Notes under the pieces: model-generated | Told to the model about the DNA's origin: nothing | The model's input: only the letters and a program-made list of their open reading frames with translations | Databases searched by the model: none | NCBI RefSeq assembly: GCF_042648805.1 | Contig: NZ_JBHRXZ010000024.1 | Location: 434,001-498,000 of the forward strand | Reading direction: 5' to 3' | Length of the DNA stretch: 64,000 nt | Source of the DNA: Azomonas tarimensis | GTDB taxonomy: Bacteria; Pseudomonadota; Gammaproteobacteria; Pseudomonadales; Pseudomonadaceae | Program-made: the position numbers and the translations under genes | Shown here: piece by piece, positions 8,569 through 16,822 of the stretch | Layout: the number at the start of each line of letters is the position of its first letter | How positions within the stretch are numbered: the stretch's first letter is position 1

Positions 8569-10524
8569 ATGCAACTCTATCTCTGTGAAAAACCCTCCCA
8601 GGCCAAGGATATCGCCCGGGTTATCGGCGCCAACCGGCGTGGCGAGGGCTGCTGGGTCGGCCAGGGAGTAACGGTCACCTGGTGCATCGGCCACCTGCTG
8701 GAAACCGCGCCACCGGACGCCTACGACCCGCGCTATAAGCGCTGGGTGCTGGCTGACCTGCCCATCGTGCCCGAACGCTGGAAGCTCCTGGTCAAGCCGA
8801 AGACGGCCAGTCAGTACAAGGCGGTCAAGCGGCTCCTGGGTGAAGCCCGCGAACTGGTGATCGCCACCGACGCCGACCGCGAAGGCGAAATGATCGCCCG
8901 TGAACTGCTGGAGCATTGCCGCTATCGAGGTCCGATCCAGCGTCTCTGGCTGTCCGCACTGGACGACGCCTCGATCCGCAAGGCACTGGCGGCGCTCAAG
9001 CCCGGCGCGGACACCTTCAACCTCTACCATGCCGCGCTGGGCCGCTCGCGCGCCGACTGGTTGATCGGCATGAACATGAGCCGACTGTTCACCCTGCTCG
9101 GACGCCAGTCGGGTTACCAGGGCGTGTTGCCGGTGGGCCGGGTGCAGACCCCGACCCTGCGCCTGGTGGTCGACCGTGATCGCAGCATCGCCGACTTCGT
9201 CCCGGTCGCCTTCTGGGCCATCGATGTCACCCTGCAGGCCGAGGGCGCCGTCTTCAGCGCCCAGTGGCGGGCCGACGAGTCGCGCTGCGATGACGCGGGT
9301 CGCTGCCTGGATCAGCCCTACGCACAGGCCGCCGCCGACGCCCTGGGGCAGGCCGCCAGCGCCCGTGTGGGCAGGCTGAAAACCGAACGCATCCGCGAAG
9401 CAGCACCGCTGCCTTTCGACCTCGGCACCCTGCAGGAAGTCTGCTCGAAAAAACTCGGCCTTGGCGCCCAGGAAACCCTGGACATCGCCCAGGCGCTCTA
9501 TGAAACCCACAAGCTCATCACCTACCCGCGCAGCGATTGCGGCTTCCTGCCGCTCAGTCAGCATGCTGAGGCGGCCGTCATCGTCTCCGCGCTCGCGCGT
9601 GCGGACTCCGGACTGGCGCCGTTGCTGCCGCATCTGGACACCGCGCGGCGCTCACGCGCCTGGAACGATGCCAGGGTCGGCGCCCACCACGGCATCATCC
9701 CCACCGCCGCGGCGGCCGCCTTCGAGCGCCTGAGCGGCAAGCCTCGCGCGGTCTACAGCCTGATCCGCGCACGCTACCTGGCGCAGTTCCTGCCCAACCA
9801 CGAGTACGATCGTACCCAGGCCGACCTGGACTGCGCAGGTCATCGCTTGCGGGCGGTGGGCAAATGCATCGTCGAGCCGGGCTGGAAACGCGCCCTGCCC
9901 GAAGCCCTGGCGCCGGCCAAGGGCAAGGAAGCCCCGCCTGTGCAGGCGCTACCTGCCCTCCAGCAGGGCCAGGACTGCGGCGTCCTCGAAGTGAAGCTCA
10001 AGGACCTGTTGACGCAACCGCCCAAGCCCTTCACCGAAGGCGAGCTGATCAAGGCCATGAAGAACGTCGCCCGCCTGGTGGAAGATCCTCGGCTCAAGCA
10101 GAAGCTCAAGGACACCACCGGCATCGGCACCGAGGCGACCCGCGCGGGGATCATCCAGGGCTTGCTCGACCGCGGCTACCTGACCAGGCAGGGCAAGGCC
10201 CTGGCCGCCACCCCGGCCGCCTTCAGCCTGATCGACGCAGTCCCCCGCGCCATCGCCGACCCAGGCACCACGGCCATCTGGGAACAGGCGCTGGACATGG
10301 TGCAGAGCGGCGAGATGAGCCTCGAGGAGTTTGTCGCCAAGCAGTCGGCCTGGATGAGCAAGCAGGTCGAGCGCTGCGCCGGCCTGCGCCTGGACATCGG
10401 CGGCCCGCCCGGCGCCCCGCCGTGGAAGAAAAAGCGCAAGGCCGGCCCGCGCAAGGCTTCCGGCCCGCGCAGTGGCGCTCAGACGAAGACCAGCAGCGCC
10501 AGCAGACCTCCGAGGAAGGCGTAG
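8569..10524 (+). CDS. topB: DNA topoisomerase III
   Basis: Type IA topoisomerase of 651 residues that decatenates and relaxes single-stranded regions of DNA. The TOPRIM domain begins at once (LYLCEKPSQA) and has the acidic DADREGE motif; the catalytic tyrosine is in ITYPRSDC. The start at 8569 is chosen because the family begins directly with the LYLCEKPSQA strand; an in-frame ATG at 8512 would add an unsupported leader. The C terminus ends in a Lys/Arg/Pro-rich tail without zinc fingers, as usual for proteobacterial TopB. Its last 46 bases overlap the convergent lactate permease gene. Confidence 0.95.
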   Translation: MQLYLCEKPSQAKDIARVIGANRRGEGCWVGQGVTVTWCIGHLLETAPPDAYDPRYKRWVLADLPIVPERWKLLVKPKTASQYKAVKRLLGEARELVIATDADREGEMIARELLEHCRYRGPIQRLWLSALDDASIRKALAALKPGADTFNLYHAALGRSRADWLIGMNMSRLFTLLGRQSGYQGVLPVGRVQTPTLRLVVDRDRSIADFVPVAFWAIDVTLQAEGAVFSAQWRADESRCDDAGRCLDQPYAQAAADALGQAASARVGRLKTERIREAAPLPFDLGTLQEVCSKKLGLGAQETLDIAQALYETHKLITYPRSDCGFLPLSQHAEAAVIVSALARADSGLAPLLPHLDTARRSRAWNDARVGAHHGIIPTAAAAAFERLSGKPRAVYSLIRARYLAQFLPNHEYDRTQADLDCAGHRLRAVGKCIVEPGWKRALPEALAPAKGKEAPPVQALPALQQGQDCGVLEVKLKDLLTQPPKPFTEGELIKAMKNVARLVEDPRLKQKLKDTTGIGTEATRAGIIQGLLDRGYLTRQGKALAATPAAFSLIDAVPRAIADPGTTAIWEQALDMVQSGEMSLEEFVAKQSAWMSKQVERCAGLRLDIGGPPGAPPWKKKRKAGPRKASGPRSGAQTKTSSASRPPRKA

Positions 10525-12017
10525 AGCAGCGCCACCCAGAGTGTTCGCCGCAAGACCTCGCCCTCCTTGCCCACCAGGTTAACCGTGGCGCTGGCGGCGA
10601 CGATGTTGTGCGGGCAGATGATGTTGCCCACCGCCGCGCCGAAACCCTGGGCGCCAAGCAGCGGCAGCGGTGCCATTCCCAGGCGCTCGGCAGTCGCCTG
10701 CTGGAAGTCGGTGAAGAGGATGTTCGACGCCGTCGCCGAGCCGGTCACGAAGGTGCCCAAGGTGCCCACGAAAGGCGCGAACAGCGGCCAGTAACCTCCA
10801 GTGGCACCGGCGGCGGCCAGCGCCAGGGTATCGATCATGCCCGCATGGACCATCGCCCGTGACAGCGAGAGCATGGCCAGCAGCGCCAGGGTCACTGGCA
10901 GCAGGCGGCCCAGCACCGCGCCGACCGCCTCCTTCAACGCCTCGGGGGACGCGCGCTGAATCAAGGCTCCGGCGAAGAAGCTGAGCAGCAGCAGCGTCCC
11001 GGGGTGATAGAGCACCGCCATGCTGCCGCTGAAGGCCGCGTAGCTCCAGCTTAGCGTGACCCCCTGAAGCAGCTCGCGCAGCGGGGGAATGAGCCGGGTG
11101 ATCAGCACCAGCGCCACCAATGCCAAGTAGGGCGCCGCCGCACGCAGGAGTGCCGCGCCACCTGGCGTAGCTGCTCCGGCACCTCTCTGGCGCTCGCGCC
11201 GACGTACCATGACCAGCCCCACCACGAACGCCAGGGCGCCCAGCAGCGCACCCGCCAGGGTCGGCAGCTCGGGACCGATGAAGGTGGCGAGCAGGTAGAA
11301 CGGCAGCAGGAAAGCGGCCGCCGCAAAGATCGGCCAGCCCCATTGCGTCAGGCCGATCGGCTTGCCGCCGGGAAAGGCGCGGCTGACCAGCAGCATCACC
11401 ACCAGCGGCATGATCCAGCCCAGCAGCACGTGGTAATTGGCGGTCACCGCCGCCAGCTCCAGTCCGGTAAAGGGCGTGACCGCCATCTGTGGCAGGATAG
11501 GCGTACCCACCGCGCCAAAGGACACCCCGACTGCGTGGCCCACCAGGGCGATGCTGACCGCCTCGACCCGGTTGAACCCGGCGCTGACGAGAAAGGGCGC
11601 GGCCAGTGCCACCGAGGTGCCGAAACCGGCGGCACCCTCGATGAACAGCACAAAGAACCAGGCGATCAGCAGCGCGACGATGCGCGGGTCTTCCGACAGC
11701 TGCCCCATGGCCTGGCGCAGCACCTCGATGGCTCCGGTGCGGGTCTGCAGCTCATGGATGCAGAGCGCCGGAAAGATGATCCAGAGAATGGTCAGCGCCA
11801 GGAACAGCGCCTCGGCCAGGGCCCCGCCGGTGGCCACCGCGACGCCCAGTTCGGGCAGCACCCGGGTGCCGTAACCGAAGGCGAACCAGGCAATCGCCAG
11901 GGTCATGAGCAGGCCGATGGCGCCAGAGCGGGCCGCCGACCAGCGGAACCCCACCATGAGCACCAGAATGGCCAGGATGGGCAGCGCGGCCAGTCCCGCG
12001 AGCAATGCGATCGGCAT
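10479..12017 (-). CDS. lldP: L-lactate permease family transporter
   Basis: A 512-residue inner-membrane symporter of the LctP/LldP family, with hydrophobic segments throughout and the family hallmark GAAGFGTSVALAAPF near residues 128-142. It moves lactate or glycolate with protons. It starts four bases after the stop of the D-lactate dehydrogenase gene, so the two form one operon. It may therefore serve uptake or export of the lactate that LdhA makes or uses. The 3' end overlaps topB tail to tail. Family assignment is firm; the stereospecificity is not shown by sequence. Confidence 0.92.
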   Translation of the reverse strand: MPIALLAGLAALPILAILVLMVGFRWSAARSGAIGLLMTLAIAWFAFGYGTRVLPELGVAVATGGALAEALFLALTILWIIFPALCIHELQTRTGAIEVLRQAMGQLSEDPRIVALLIAWFFVLFIEGAAGFGTSVALAAPFLVSAGFNRVEAVSIALVGHAVGVSFGAVGTPILPQMAVTPFTGLELAAVTANYHVLLGWIMPLVVMLLVSRAFPGGKPIGLTQWGWPIFAAAAFLLPFYLLATFIGPELPTLAGALLGALAFVVGLVMVRRRERQRGAGAATPGGAALLRAAAPYLALVALVLITRLIPPLRELLQGVTLSWSYAAFSGSMAVLYHPGTLLLLSFFAGALIQRASPEALKEAVGAVLGRLLPVTLALLAMLSLSRAMVHAGMIDTLALAAAGATGGYWPLFAPFVGTLGTFVTGSATASNILFTDFQQATAERLGMAPLPLLGAQGFGAAVGNIICPHNIVAASATVNLVGKEGEVLRRTLWVALLYAFLGGLLALLVFV

Positions 12018-12020
12018 GGG

Positions 12021-13022
12021 TCAGGCCATGTGCTGCACGGTGACCTGGTGCAGGGTCCCCTCACCTCCCTCGTAGGCCGTGATGTTGGTCAGGGTGGTCT
12101 CGGCGATATTGGTCAGCGCCTCGGCGGTGAAGAACGCCTGGTGCCCGGTGATGAGGACATTGTGAAAAGTGATCAGGCGCATGAACAGGTCGTCGTTGAT
12201 CACCCGCTGCGACAGATCCTGGAAGAACAGCTTTTCCTCCTCCTCGTACACATCGAGCCCGAGGTGGCCGATCTTGCCGCGCTTGAGCCCCTCGATCACC
12301 GCCCTGGTGTCGACCACTCGGCCGCGCCCGGTGTTGATCAGCATCACCCCGTCCTTCATCTGGGCGATGGCCTGATCGTCGATCAGGTGGTCGGTCTCCG
12401 GGGTCAGCGGGCAGTGCAGGGAGATGATATCGGACTCCGCGTAAAGCCGTTCCAGCGGCACGTACTCGACGAAGTCCTTGGCATCGGCGCTCGGATGCGG
12501 GTCGCTGGCGAGAATGCGGCAGCCGAAGCCGTGCATGATCTCGGCGAAGATCAGGCCGATCTTGCCGGTGCCGATGACGCCCACGGTCTTGCCGTGCAGG
12601 TCGAAGCCGATCAGGCCGTCCAGGGAGAAATTTCCCTCCCGGACGCGGTTGTAGGCGCGGAAGGTCATCCGGTTGAGGCTCAGTACCAGCGCCACCGCGT
12701 GCTCGGCCACCGCATGCGGCGAGTAGGCCGGCACTCGGCCGACGGTCATCCCCAGCGCTTCGGCCTCGGGCAGGTCGACGTGGTTGAAGCCTGCCGAACG
12801 CAGCGCGATCATCCGCGTTCCGCCCTGGTGCAGGATCTGCAGCACCTCATGGTCGAGACGGTCGTTGACGAAGGCGCAGACGGCCGGGAAGTCCTGGGCC
12901 AGCGGTGCCGTCTCGGCGGTCAGCCGGGCGTCGAAGTAGACCAGCTCGTGCTGATGCGCCTCGTTGGCACGGTCAAGAAAGGTTCGGTCGTAACCCTTGG
13001 TGCTGAATACCGCCACGCGCAT
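12021..13022 (-). CDS. ldhA: D-lactate dehydrogenase (fermentative, NAD-dependent)
   Basis: A 333-residue D-2-hydroxyacid dehydrogenase that interconverts pyruvate and D-lactate with NADH. The Rossmann fingerprint GTGKIG lies near residue 151, the substrate arginine in the LHCPLT/NTGRGRVVD region, and the catalytic histidine in TGHQAFFT near residue 296, a sequence typical of LdhA rather than other 2-hydroxyacid dehydrogenases. The ATG at 13022 has AGGAGG seven bases upstream. It is the first gene of an operon with a lactate permease, which supports a role in lactate fermentation or use. Confidence 0.94.
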   Translation of the reverse strand: MRVAVFSTKGYDRTFLDRANEAHQHELVYFDARLTAETAPLAQDFPAVCAFVNDRLDHEVLQILHQGGTRMIALRSAGFNHVDLPEAEALGMTVGRVPAYSPHAVAEHAVALVLSLNRMTFRAYNRVREGNFSLDGLIGFDLHGKTVGVIGTGKIGLIFAEIMHGFGCRILASDPHPSADAKDFVEYVPLERLYAESDIISLHCPLTPETDHLIDDQAIAQMKDGVMLINTGRGRVVDTRAVIEGLKRGKIGHLGLDVYEEEEKLFFQDLSQRVINDDLFMRLITFHNVLITGHQAFFTAEALTNIAETTLTNITAYEGGEGTLHQVTVQHMA

Positions 13023-13210
13023 GGGCTGGCCTCCTGAATGGGATGATGATGGTAATGACGCAAGCGCCAGCCGCCCGGCGCGGCCGGTCGAGCTTGCCCG
13101 CGGCCCGGCCTGGTGTCCATGCCAGCGGCAGGGTCATCGACCGGCCCCGGGCACAGATGTTCCTCGACGAGTCTAGCCGGCCGCGCCCAGGCCACAAGCG
13201 ACAAGGCCGA

Positions 13211-13684
13211 TCAGTACACCGCCAGCACCTCGTAGTGCTGCGGCTGTCCGTTGACCCTGATCTCCACCTCGTCGCCAGCCTGCTGTTTCAGCAAGGCCTG
13301 GCCCAGGGGAGAGCGCGGCGAGATGACCAGCACTTCGCGGCCCCGATGCGAGACCTTCAGTCCCGCCCCGTCTGGACCGAGAAATACCCAGCGTTCGGCC
13401 TCCTCCCGGGCCAGGGCGACCAGTGCGCCGACCCGGATTCCACCCTCGCTGGGAGCGGTTGAAAGCAGTCGAAAGGCAGCCAGCGCCAGTTCGATCTCAT
13501 GCAACCGGCGACGCTGCCCGTCCGCCAGATAGGCCGCTTCCAGACCGCGGGTGTCGTATTTGTTCTCGGCCTTGCTTTCGCTGTGGGTGGCCGCTTCGTG
13601 GGCCTGCTGCAAGGCTTGCCGGGCGACGTCCCGGTCGGTCTCGAGGGTGCTGAGGATCAGGCGGACGAGTTCGGCTTTGTTCAT
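13211..13684 (-). CDS. GreA/GreB family transcription elongation factor
   Basis: A 157-residue protein with a charged, probably helical N-terminal half and a C-terminal FKBP-like GreA/GreB domain (about 80-157: ...GRE VLVISPRSPL GQALL...EVEI). GreA-type factors insert a coiled coil into the RNA polymerase secondary channel. The N-terminal region is not a close match to canonical GreA or GreB; this corresponds to the extra GreAB family member common in pseudomonads. The coiled-coil tip acidic pair cannot be assigned with certainty. No operon partner is visible. Confidence 0.8.
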   Translation of the reverse strand: MNKAELVRLILSTLETDRDVARQALQQAHEAATHSESKAENKYDTRGLEAAYLADGQRRRLHEIELALAAFRLLSTAPSEGGIRVGALVALAREEAERWVFLGPDGAGLKVSHRGREVLVISPRSPLGQALLKQQAGDEVEIRVNGQPQHYEVLAVY

Positions 13685-13821
13685 GGCGGCATCACGGGCG
13701 CAAAGGCGCAGCCTACCCCACTCGGGGGATCGGATGCCCGTTTATCGCCGATCCTGGCAGAACAAGCGAACCGATGGGGTCCCTGACATTCCAAGGACAC
13801 ACCGATCACAGCGGAGTCACA

Positions 13822-14205
13822 ATGAACAGAATACAACTGGCCAGCCTGGCCGCCCTCGGATCGCTGCTGTTGAGCGGGACGACCCTCGCCGCCGATAACG
13901 CCTGCCTGCTCGAGGGCAGCGCCACTTTCGGCGGGCAGACCATCGAGATCCGCGACTGCCTGCAGAACGAAGGCGTTCCCGCAGAGCAGTTCACCCAGAT
14001 GTGTAATGAGCTCCAGGAAATGGGCGCGCAGATGGGCGACAGCGCGCCGGAGATGACCTTTCTCGCCGCCTGCCCCAGTGGCGCCCTGGGTCGTTGCGAA
14101 GGTTTGCTCGGTCAGCCGCTTTCGGGCCACTACTACAACCAGGACGCGGACCAGTTGGCCGCGGTACAGAACGCCTGCGAGCAGCAGAACGGCGTCTGGC
14201 GCTAG
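13822..14205 (+). CDS. small secreted cysteine-containing hypothetical protein
   Basis: A 127-residue protein. The ATG at 13822 is preceded by GGAG and opens a clean signal peptide (about residues 1-22, cut after LAA). The mature part has six cysteines (in NACLLE, RDCLQN, QMCNEL, AACPSG, GRCEGL, NACEQQ), an even number that fits disulfide bonds in the periplasm or outside the cell. It is acidic and glutamine-rich, with no recognised catalytic motif. An in-frame ATG at 13774 would put extra polar residues before the signal peptide and is rejected. Function unknown. Confidence 0.75.
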   Translation: MNRIQLASLAALGSLLLSGTTLAADNACLLEGSATFGGQTIEIRDCLQNEGVPAEQFTQMCNELQEMGAQMGDSAPEMTFLAACPSGALGRCEGLLGQPLSGHYYNQDADQLAAVQNACEQQNGVWR

Positions 14206-14211
14206 GCCAGT

Positions 14212-14967
14212 TCAGCGCCCGCCGGCCAGGTCGATGAAGGTCGCCGTGGCGTAGGAGGCCTCGTCCGAGAGCAGCCAGAGGATCGCCCTGGCCACCTCCT
14301 CGGGCGCCCCGCCCCGCTGCATGGGCACGCTGGTTCGCAAGCGTGCTACCCGCCCCGGCTCGCCGCCGCGCGCATGGATATCGGTCTCGATCAGCCCCGG
14401 CCGCACCGCGTTGACCCTGATTCCCTCGGCGGCCACCTCGCGGGCAAGCCCGAGGGTCAGGCTTTCGATGGCGCCCTTGGAAGCGGCATAGTCGATGTAT
14501 TCATGGGGCGCCCCGAGGCGCGCGGCCATCGACGACAGGTTGACGATGGCGCCACCCCGCCCACCCAGCCGCGTAGACATCCTCCGCACCGCCTCCCGTG
14601 CGCAGAGAAAGCTGCCCAGTACGTTGGTGGTCAGCACGCGCTCGATGCGCTCAACGGACATCTGCTCCAGGCGCATCTGCCGTTCGAGGATGCCGGCGTT
14701 GTTGACCAGGGCGTCGAGCAGGCCGAGCCGGCGATCGACGAACCCGAACAGCGCCAGCACCTGTGGCTCCTGGGAGACATCGGCGCGGAAGGTCAGCGCC
14801 TCCCCGCCCGCCGCGTTGATCTCGTCGCGCAGTGCCTCGGCCGCCTCGTCGTCACTCAGGTAGTTGATACAGACCCGGTAGCCCCGCTCGGCGGCGAGCC
14901 GCGCCGTGGCCGCGCCGATCCCCCGGCTGGCGCCCGTGATCAGAAGCACTTTGCGCGTCGCGCTCAT
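14212..14967 (-). CDS. short-chain dehydrogenase/reductase
   Basis: Classical SDR oxidoreductase of 251 residues. The nucleotide-binding TGASRGIG is at 11-18, NNAG near 88-91, the catalytic Ser in NLSSMA and the YxxxK pair in YAASK. The segment after the first glycine motif contains RVCINY, an arrangement often seen in NADP-preferring enzymes. The substrate cannot be predicted. It is convergent with the small secreted protein gene, whose stop lies six bases away. Confidence 0.9.
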   Translation of the reverse strand: MSATRKVLLITGASRGIGAATARLAAERGYRVCINYLSDDEAAEALRDEINAAGGEALTFRADVSQEPQVLALFGFVDRRLGLLDALVNNAGILERQMRLEQMSVERIERVLTTNVLGSFLCAREAVRRMSTRLGGRGGAIVNLSSMAARLGAPHEYIDYAASKGAIESLTLGLAREVAAEGIRVNAVRPGLIETDIHARGGEPGRVARLRTSVPMQRGGAPEEVARAILWLLSDEASYATATFIDLAGGR

Positions 14968-15088
14968 AGGAGCTCCCGCCGTTCGGCAACCTGCTACCTC
15001 CTGAGTGTAGTCGCGTCCCGTCAGTTGCGAGGAACTGGCGGTCGCACGATGGTGCCTCAGTTACCTCCAACCCAGCGGAGCAACAGCC

Positions 15089-15205
15089 ATGAGCGACGAT
15101 GACAAGAAAGACGAGCAGCAGGACGTTCCCGCCCATTCCCGTCTGGAAGAGCGCGAGCGGGTGAAGGATCGCACCCGGGATCAGATTCCGCCGGGGTCAT
15201 CCTGA
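15089..15205 (+). CDS. 38-residue highly charged small protein
   Basis: A small gene with ATG at 15089 and GGAG about eight bases upstream, ending with TGA at 15203-15205. The product (MSDDDKKDEQQD..., ending PPGSS) is almost entirely charged or polar residues and lacks hydrophobic segments, so it is probably disordered and cytoplasmic. Coding potential is supported by the ribosome-binding site and by codon choice like that of the neighbours. It is convergent with the membrane-protein gene at 15207, one base away from it. Function unknown. Confidence 0.55.
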   Translation: MSDDDKKDEQQDVPAHSRLEERERVKDRTRDQIPPGSS

Positions 15206-15206
15206 C

Positions 15207-15605
15207 CTAGGCGCTGCGGAACCAGTCCCAGATGCCCAGGGAGAAGCCGGGAAAAATGTCGATGCCCAGCGCCGACTTGATCAGGTAGAGCAAGCCAAGA
15301 CCCGCCAGCAGCAGGCCGAGCAGCACCAGCGAGAGCATCATGGCCTTGGCGCCGCGCGACAGATCCCGCTCCAGCCGGCTCAGGTCGCGGCGGTTGCGCC
15401 CGGCGAGAAACACGAAGTAATAGCGCCAGCGTCCGAACCGCAGCGTGCCGCGCAGGTCCACCTTGTGCCTGCCCCAACTGCGCGCGCCAAAGGCCACTTT
15501 CAGCGCCGCCAACTGCTCGGGGGTAAAGGAATTCTGGAGATCCTCCGGCAGGCGCTCCTTGAGGCCGATGACGAAGGGGTCCTGCTGTAACTCTACTGAC
15601 TGCAC
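15207..15605 (-). CDS. hypothetical membrane protein
   Basis: A 132-residue protein starting with GTG at 15605, with AGGA upstream. The N-terminal 85 residues are soluble and basic (pattern GARSWGRHKVDLRGTL, then RYYFVFLAGRNRR), followed by one or two hydrophobic segments at about 88-112 and a short Trp-containing tail. It looks like a tail-anchored inner-membrane protein with a cytosolic domain. Such proteins are common in pseudomonads but I know of no assigned function. Confidence 0.7.
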   Translation of the reverse strand: MQSVELQQDPFVIGLKERLPEDLQNSFTPEQLAALKVAFGARSWGRHKVDLRGTLRFGRWRYYFVFLAGRNRRDLSRLERDLSRGAKAMMLSLVLLGLLLAGLGLLYLIKSALGIDIFPGFSLGIWDWFRSA

Positions 15606-15860
15606 GTGGAGGGTCCTGACTGCGGGTTCTTCTGGCTATCGGCCGCACCGGCGAAAGCCACAGGTCGAAAGCGCGACGGCCGGCAGCGTACCGACGAACT
15701 GCACCCAAGCCAATACCATGGGACGGACGGCGGCAAGCGCAAGCTCAAGGTTCCTGCGCATCTGTCCTATGGTGAGCGGCAGATCGGCGAGCGCATCTTG
15801 CCGCATTCCAATCTCATCTTTGAAATCGAACTGCTCGAAGTACTGACCCGCGACGATTGA
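15606..15860 (+). pseudogene. 3' remnant of an FKBP-type peptidyl-prolyl isomerase gene
   Basis: The last 47 codons (from about 15720) encode a clear FKBP C terminus: GGKRKLKVPAHLSYGER, then NLIFEIELLEVLTRDD before the TGA. The residues before it do not match FKBP: the hydrophobic core strands, the FDSS region and the VIxGW binding pocket are absent, and the frame opens only at a GTG at 15606 with unrelated sequence. The fold cannot form without the first 60-70 residues. It is therefore a truncated remnant, probably left by a deletion that brought the divergent gene at 15605 next to it. Confidence 0.75.
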
Positions 15861-15927
15861 CACGGCAGCCTTTGCCCACTGGCGCCGGCTGGGCCACACT
15901 GCAGGCCCCCCTTTTCGTGGAGCCCTC

Positions 15928-16323
15928 ATGCCCAGCCCCATCGCCCAGGCCCGCCGCGCCGTTCTCAGCCACCCCGATGCCCTCGACTGTACCCTCTACC
16001 GCCCGGATGAACGCGACGGAGAGGAGGAACGTGACCTCGGCGATGGCCGGCTGTTGTTCACCGGCCCCTTCCAGCCCCCCGCCGACTGGGATGCCAGCAC
16101 CCGCGAGGAGTACTTCGATGGAAACGCCGACGATGACTTTCTCACCGCCTTCATCGAAGGCGAGGCGGAACCCGGATCCCCTGGCCACTTCACCGCTGAA
16201 CCGGGCGACTATGCCGCGGTGGTCGGCACCGACGCCAAGATCGCCATGTACTACGTCTACGACCGCCTCGACGGCGACCAGGCAGGCGGCTATGTGCTGA
16301 TCCGCGAGCCGGAACTGGACTAG
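15928..16323 (+). CDS. hypothetical acidic protein
   Basis: A 131-residue very acidic soluble protein (ERDGEEERDLGDG near residue 30; many Asp/Glu throughout). The ATG at 15928 has GGAG six bases upstream. No domain, signal peptide or catalytic motif is recognised. Its TAG stop lies within the left terminal repeat of a MITE-like palindrome, so the natural C terminus may have been altered by that insertion. Confidence 0.65.
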   Translation: MPSPIAQARRAVLSHPDALDCTLYRPDERDGEEERDLGDGRLLFTGPFQPPADWDASTREEYFDGNADDDFLTAFIEGEAEPGSPGHFTAEPGDYAAVVGTDAKIAMYYVYDRLDGDQAGGYVLIREPELD

Positions 16324-16433
16324 GGTCTGTTGCCATTTCGTTCGCGGCCGCGCCGGAGCCTGCGGAACGCCGCCCGACCTGGCGCCATTTGCCGCTGCAA
16401 CGCGGCTCGCGACGAAACGGCAACAGACCCTAG
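16320..16433. mobile_element. MITE-like 114-bp palindromic element
   Basis: Two 20-base terminal repeats, TAGGGTCTGTTGCCATTTCG (16321-16340) and the reverse complement of TAGGGTCTGTTGCCGTTTCG (16413-16432), match at 19 of 20 positions, and both ends sit in CTAG (16320-16323 and 16430-16433). The GC-rich interior has no reading frame. This is the shape of a non-autonomous transposable element, mobilised in trans by a transposase not in this window. The left end supplies the TAG stop of the preceding gene. Confidence 0.65.
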
Positions 16434-16822
16434 GCTCCTGGCCCGGGCATCGACACGAACGAATCACTCCAGCGCCACGCGATCCGACCTCTCATGCGTC
16501 ACCCACTGGGGAAGGTTTCCGGCCATGGTCAGCGTGATTCCTGTCCTCGCGAGGCTGCAGCAATGGGGCCAGTTTCAGCCGACCGCTGATCCAGCGGTCG
16601 GAACTTACCTGACGCTTGCCGACCCGAATGAACATGGGCGCTGCATCGCAAGTGGCGAAATCAGAAAAGGGCGAAACGGCCGTCAGGGCCTGGCTTTAAT
16701 GCTGCCTTGGTCGTCTGCACCACTGGCATCTTTTCATCTGCATGCCATTCCTTCGCCAGAGCTGTCCGGGAGAGAAGCAGCGTTCTGCGTACCCAGCCTT
16801 CCACGCAAGCGCGAGGTGAATC
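16434..16822. other. non-coding stretch upstream of the stress-type protein
   Basis: No convincing gene is found. It contains a 7-bp stem (GACCGCT at 16581-16587 with AGCGGTC at 16593-16599) and moderately AT-richer sequence near 16700-16760 that probably carries the promoter of the gene at 16823. No terminator with a T-tract is evident. Confidence 0.5.

Noticed and set aside
11343..13037. 564-residue plus-strand open frame
   Set aside because: Antisense to lldP and ldhA; composition typical of shadow frames.
16581..16606. Stem followed by GGAACTT as an AlgU/RpoE promoter
   Set aside because: No matching -10 (TCTGA or similar) lies at 16-17 bases.
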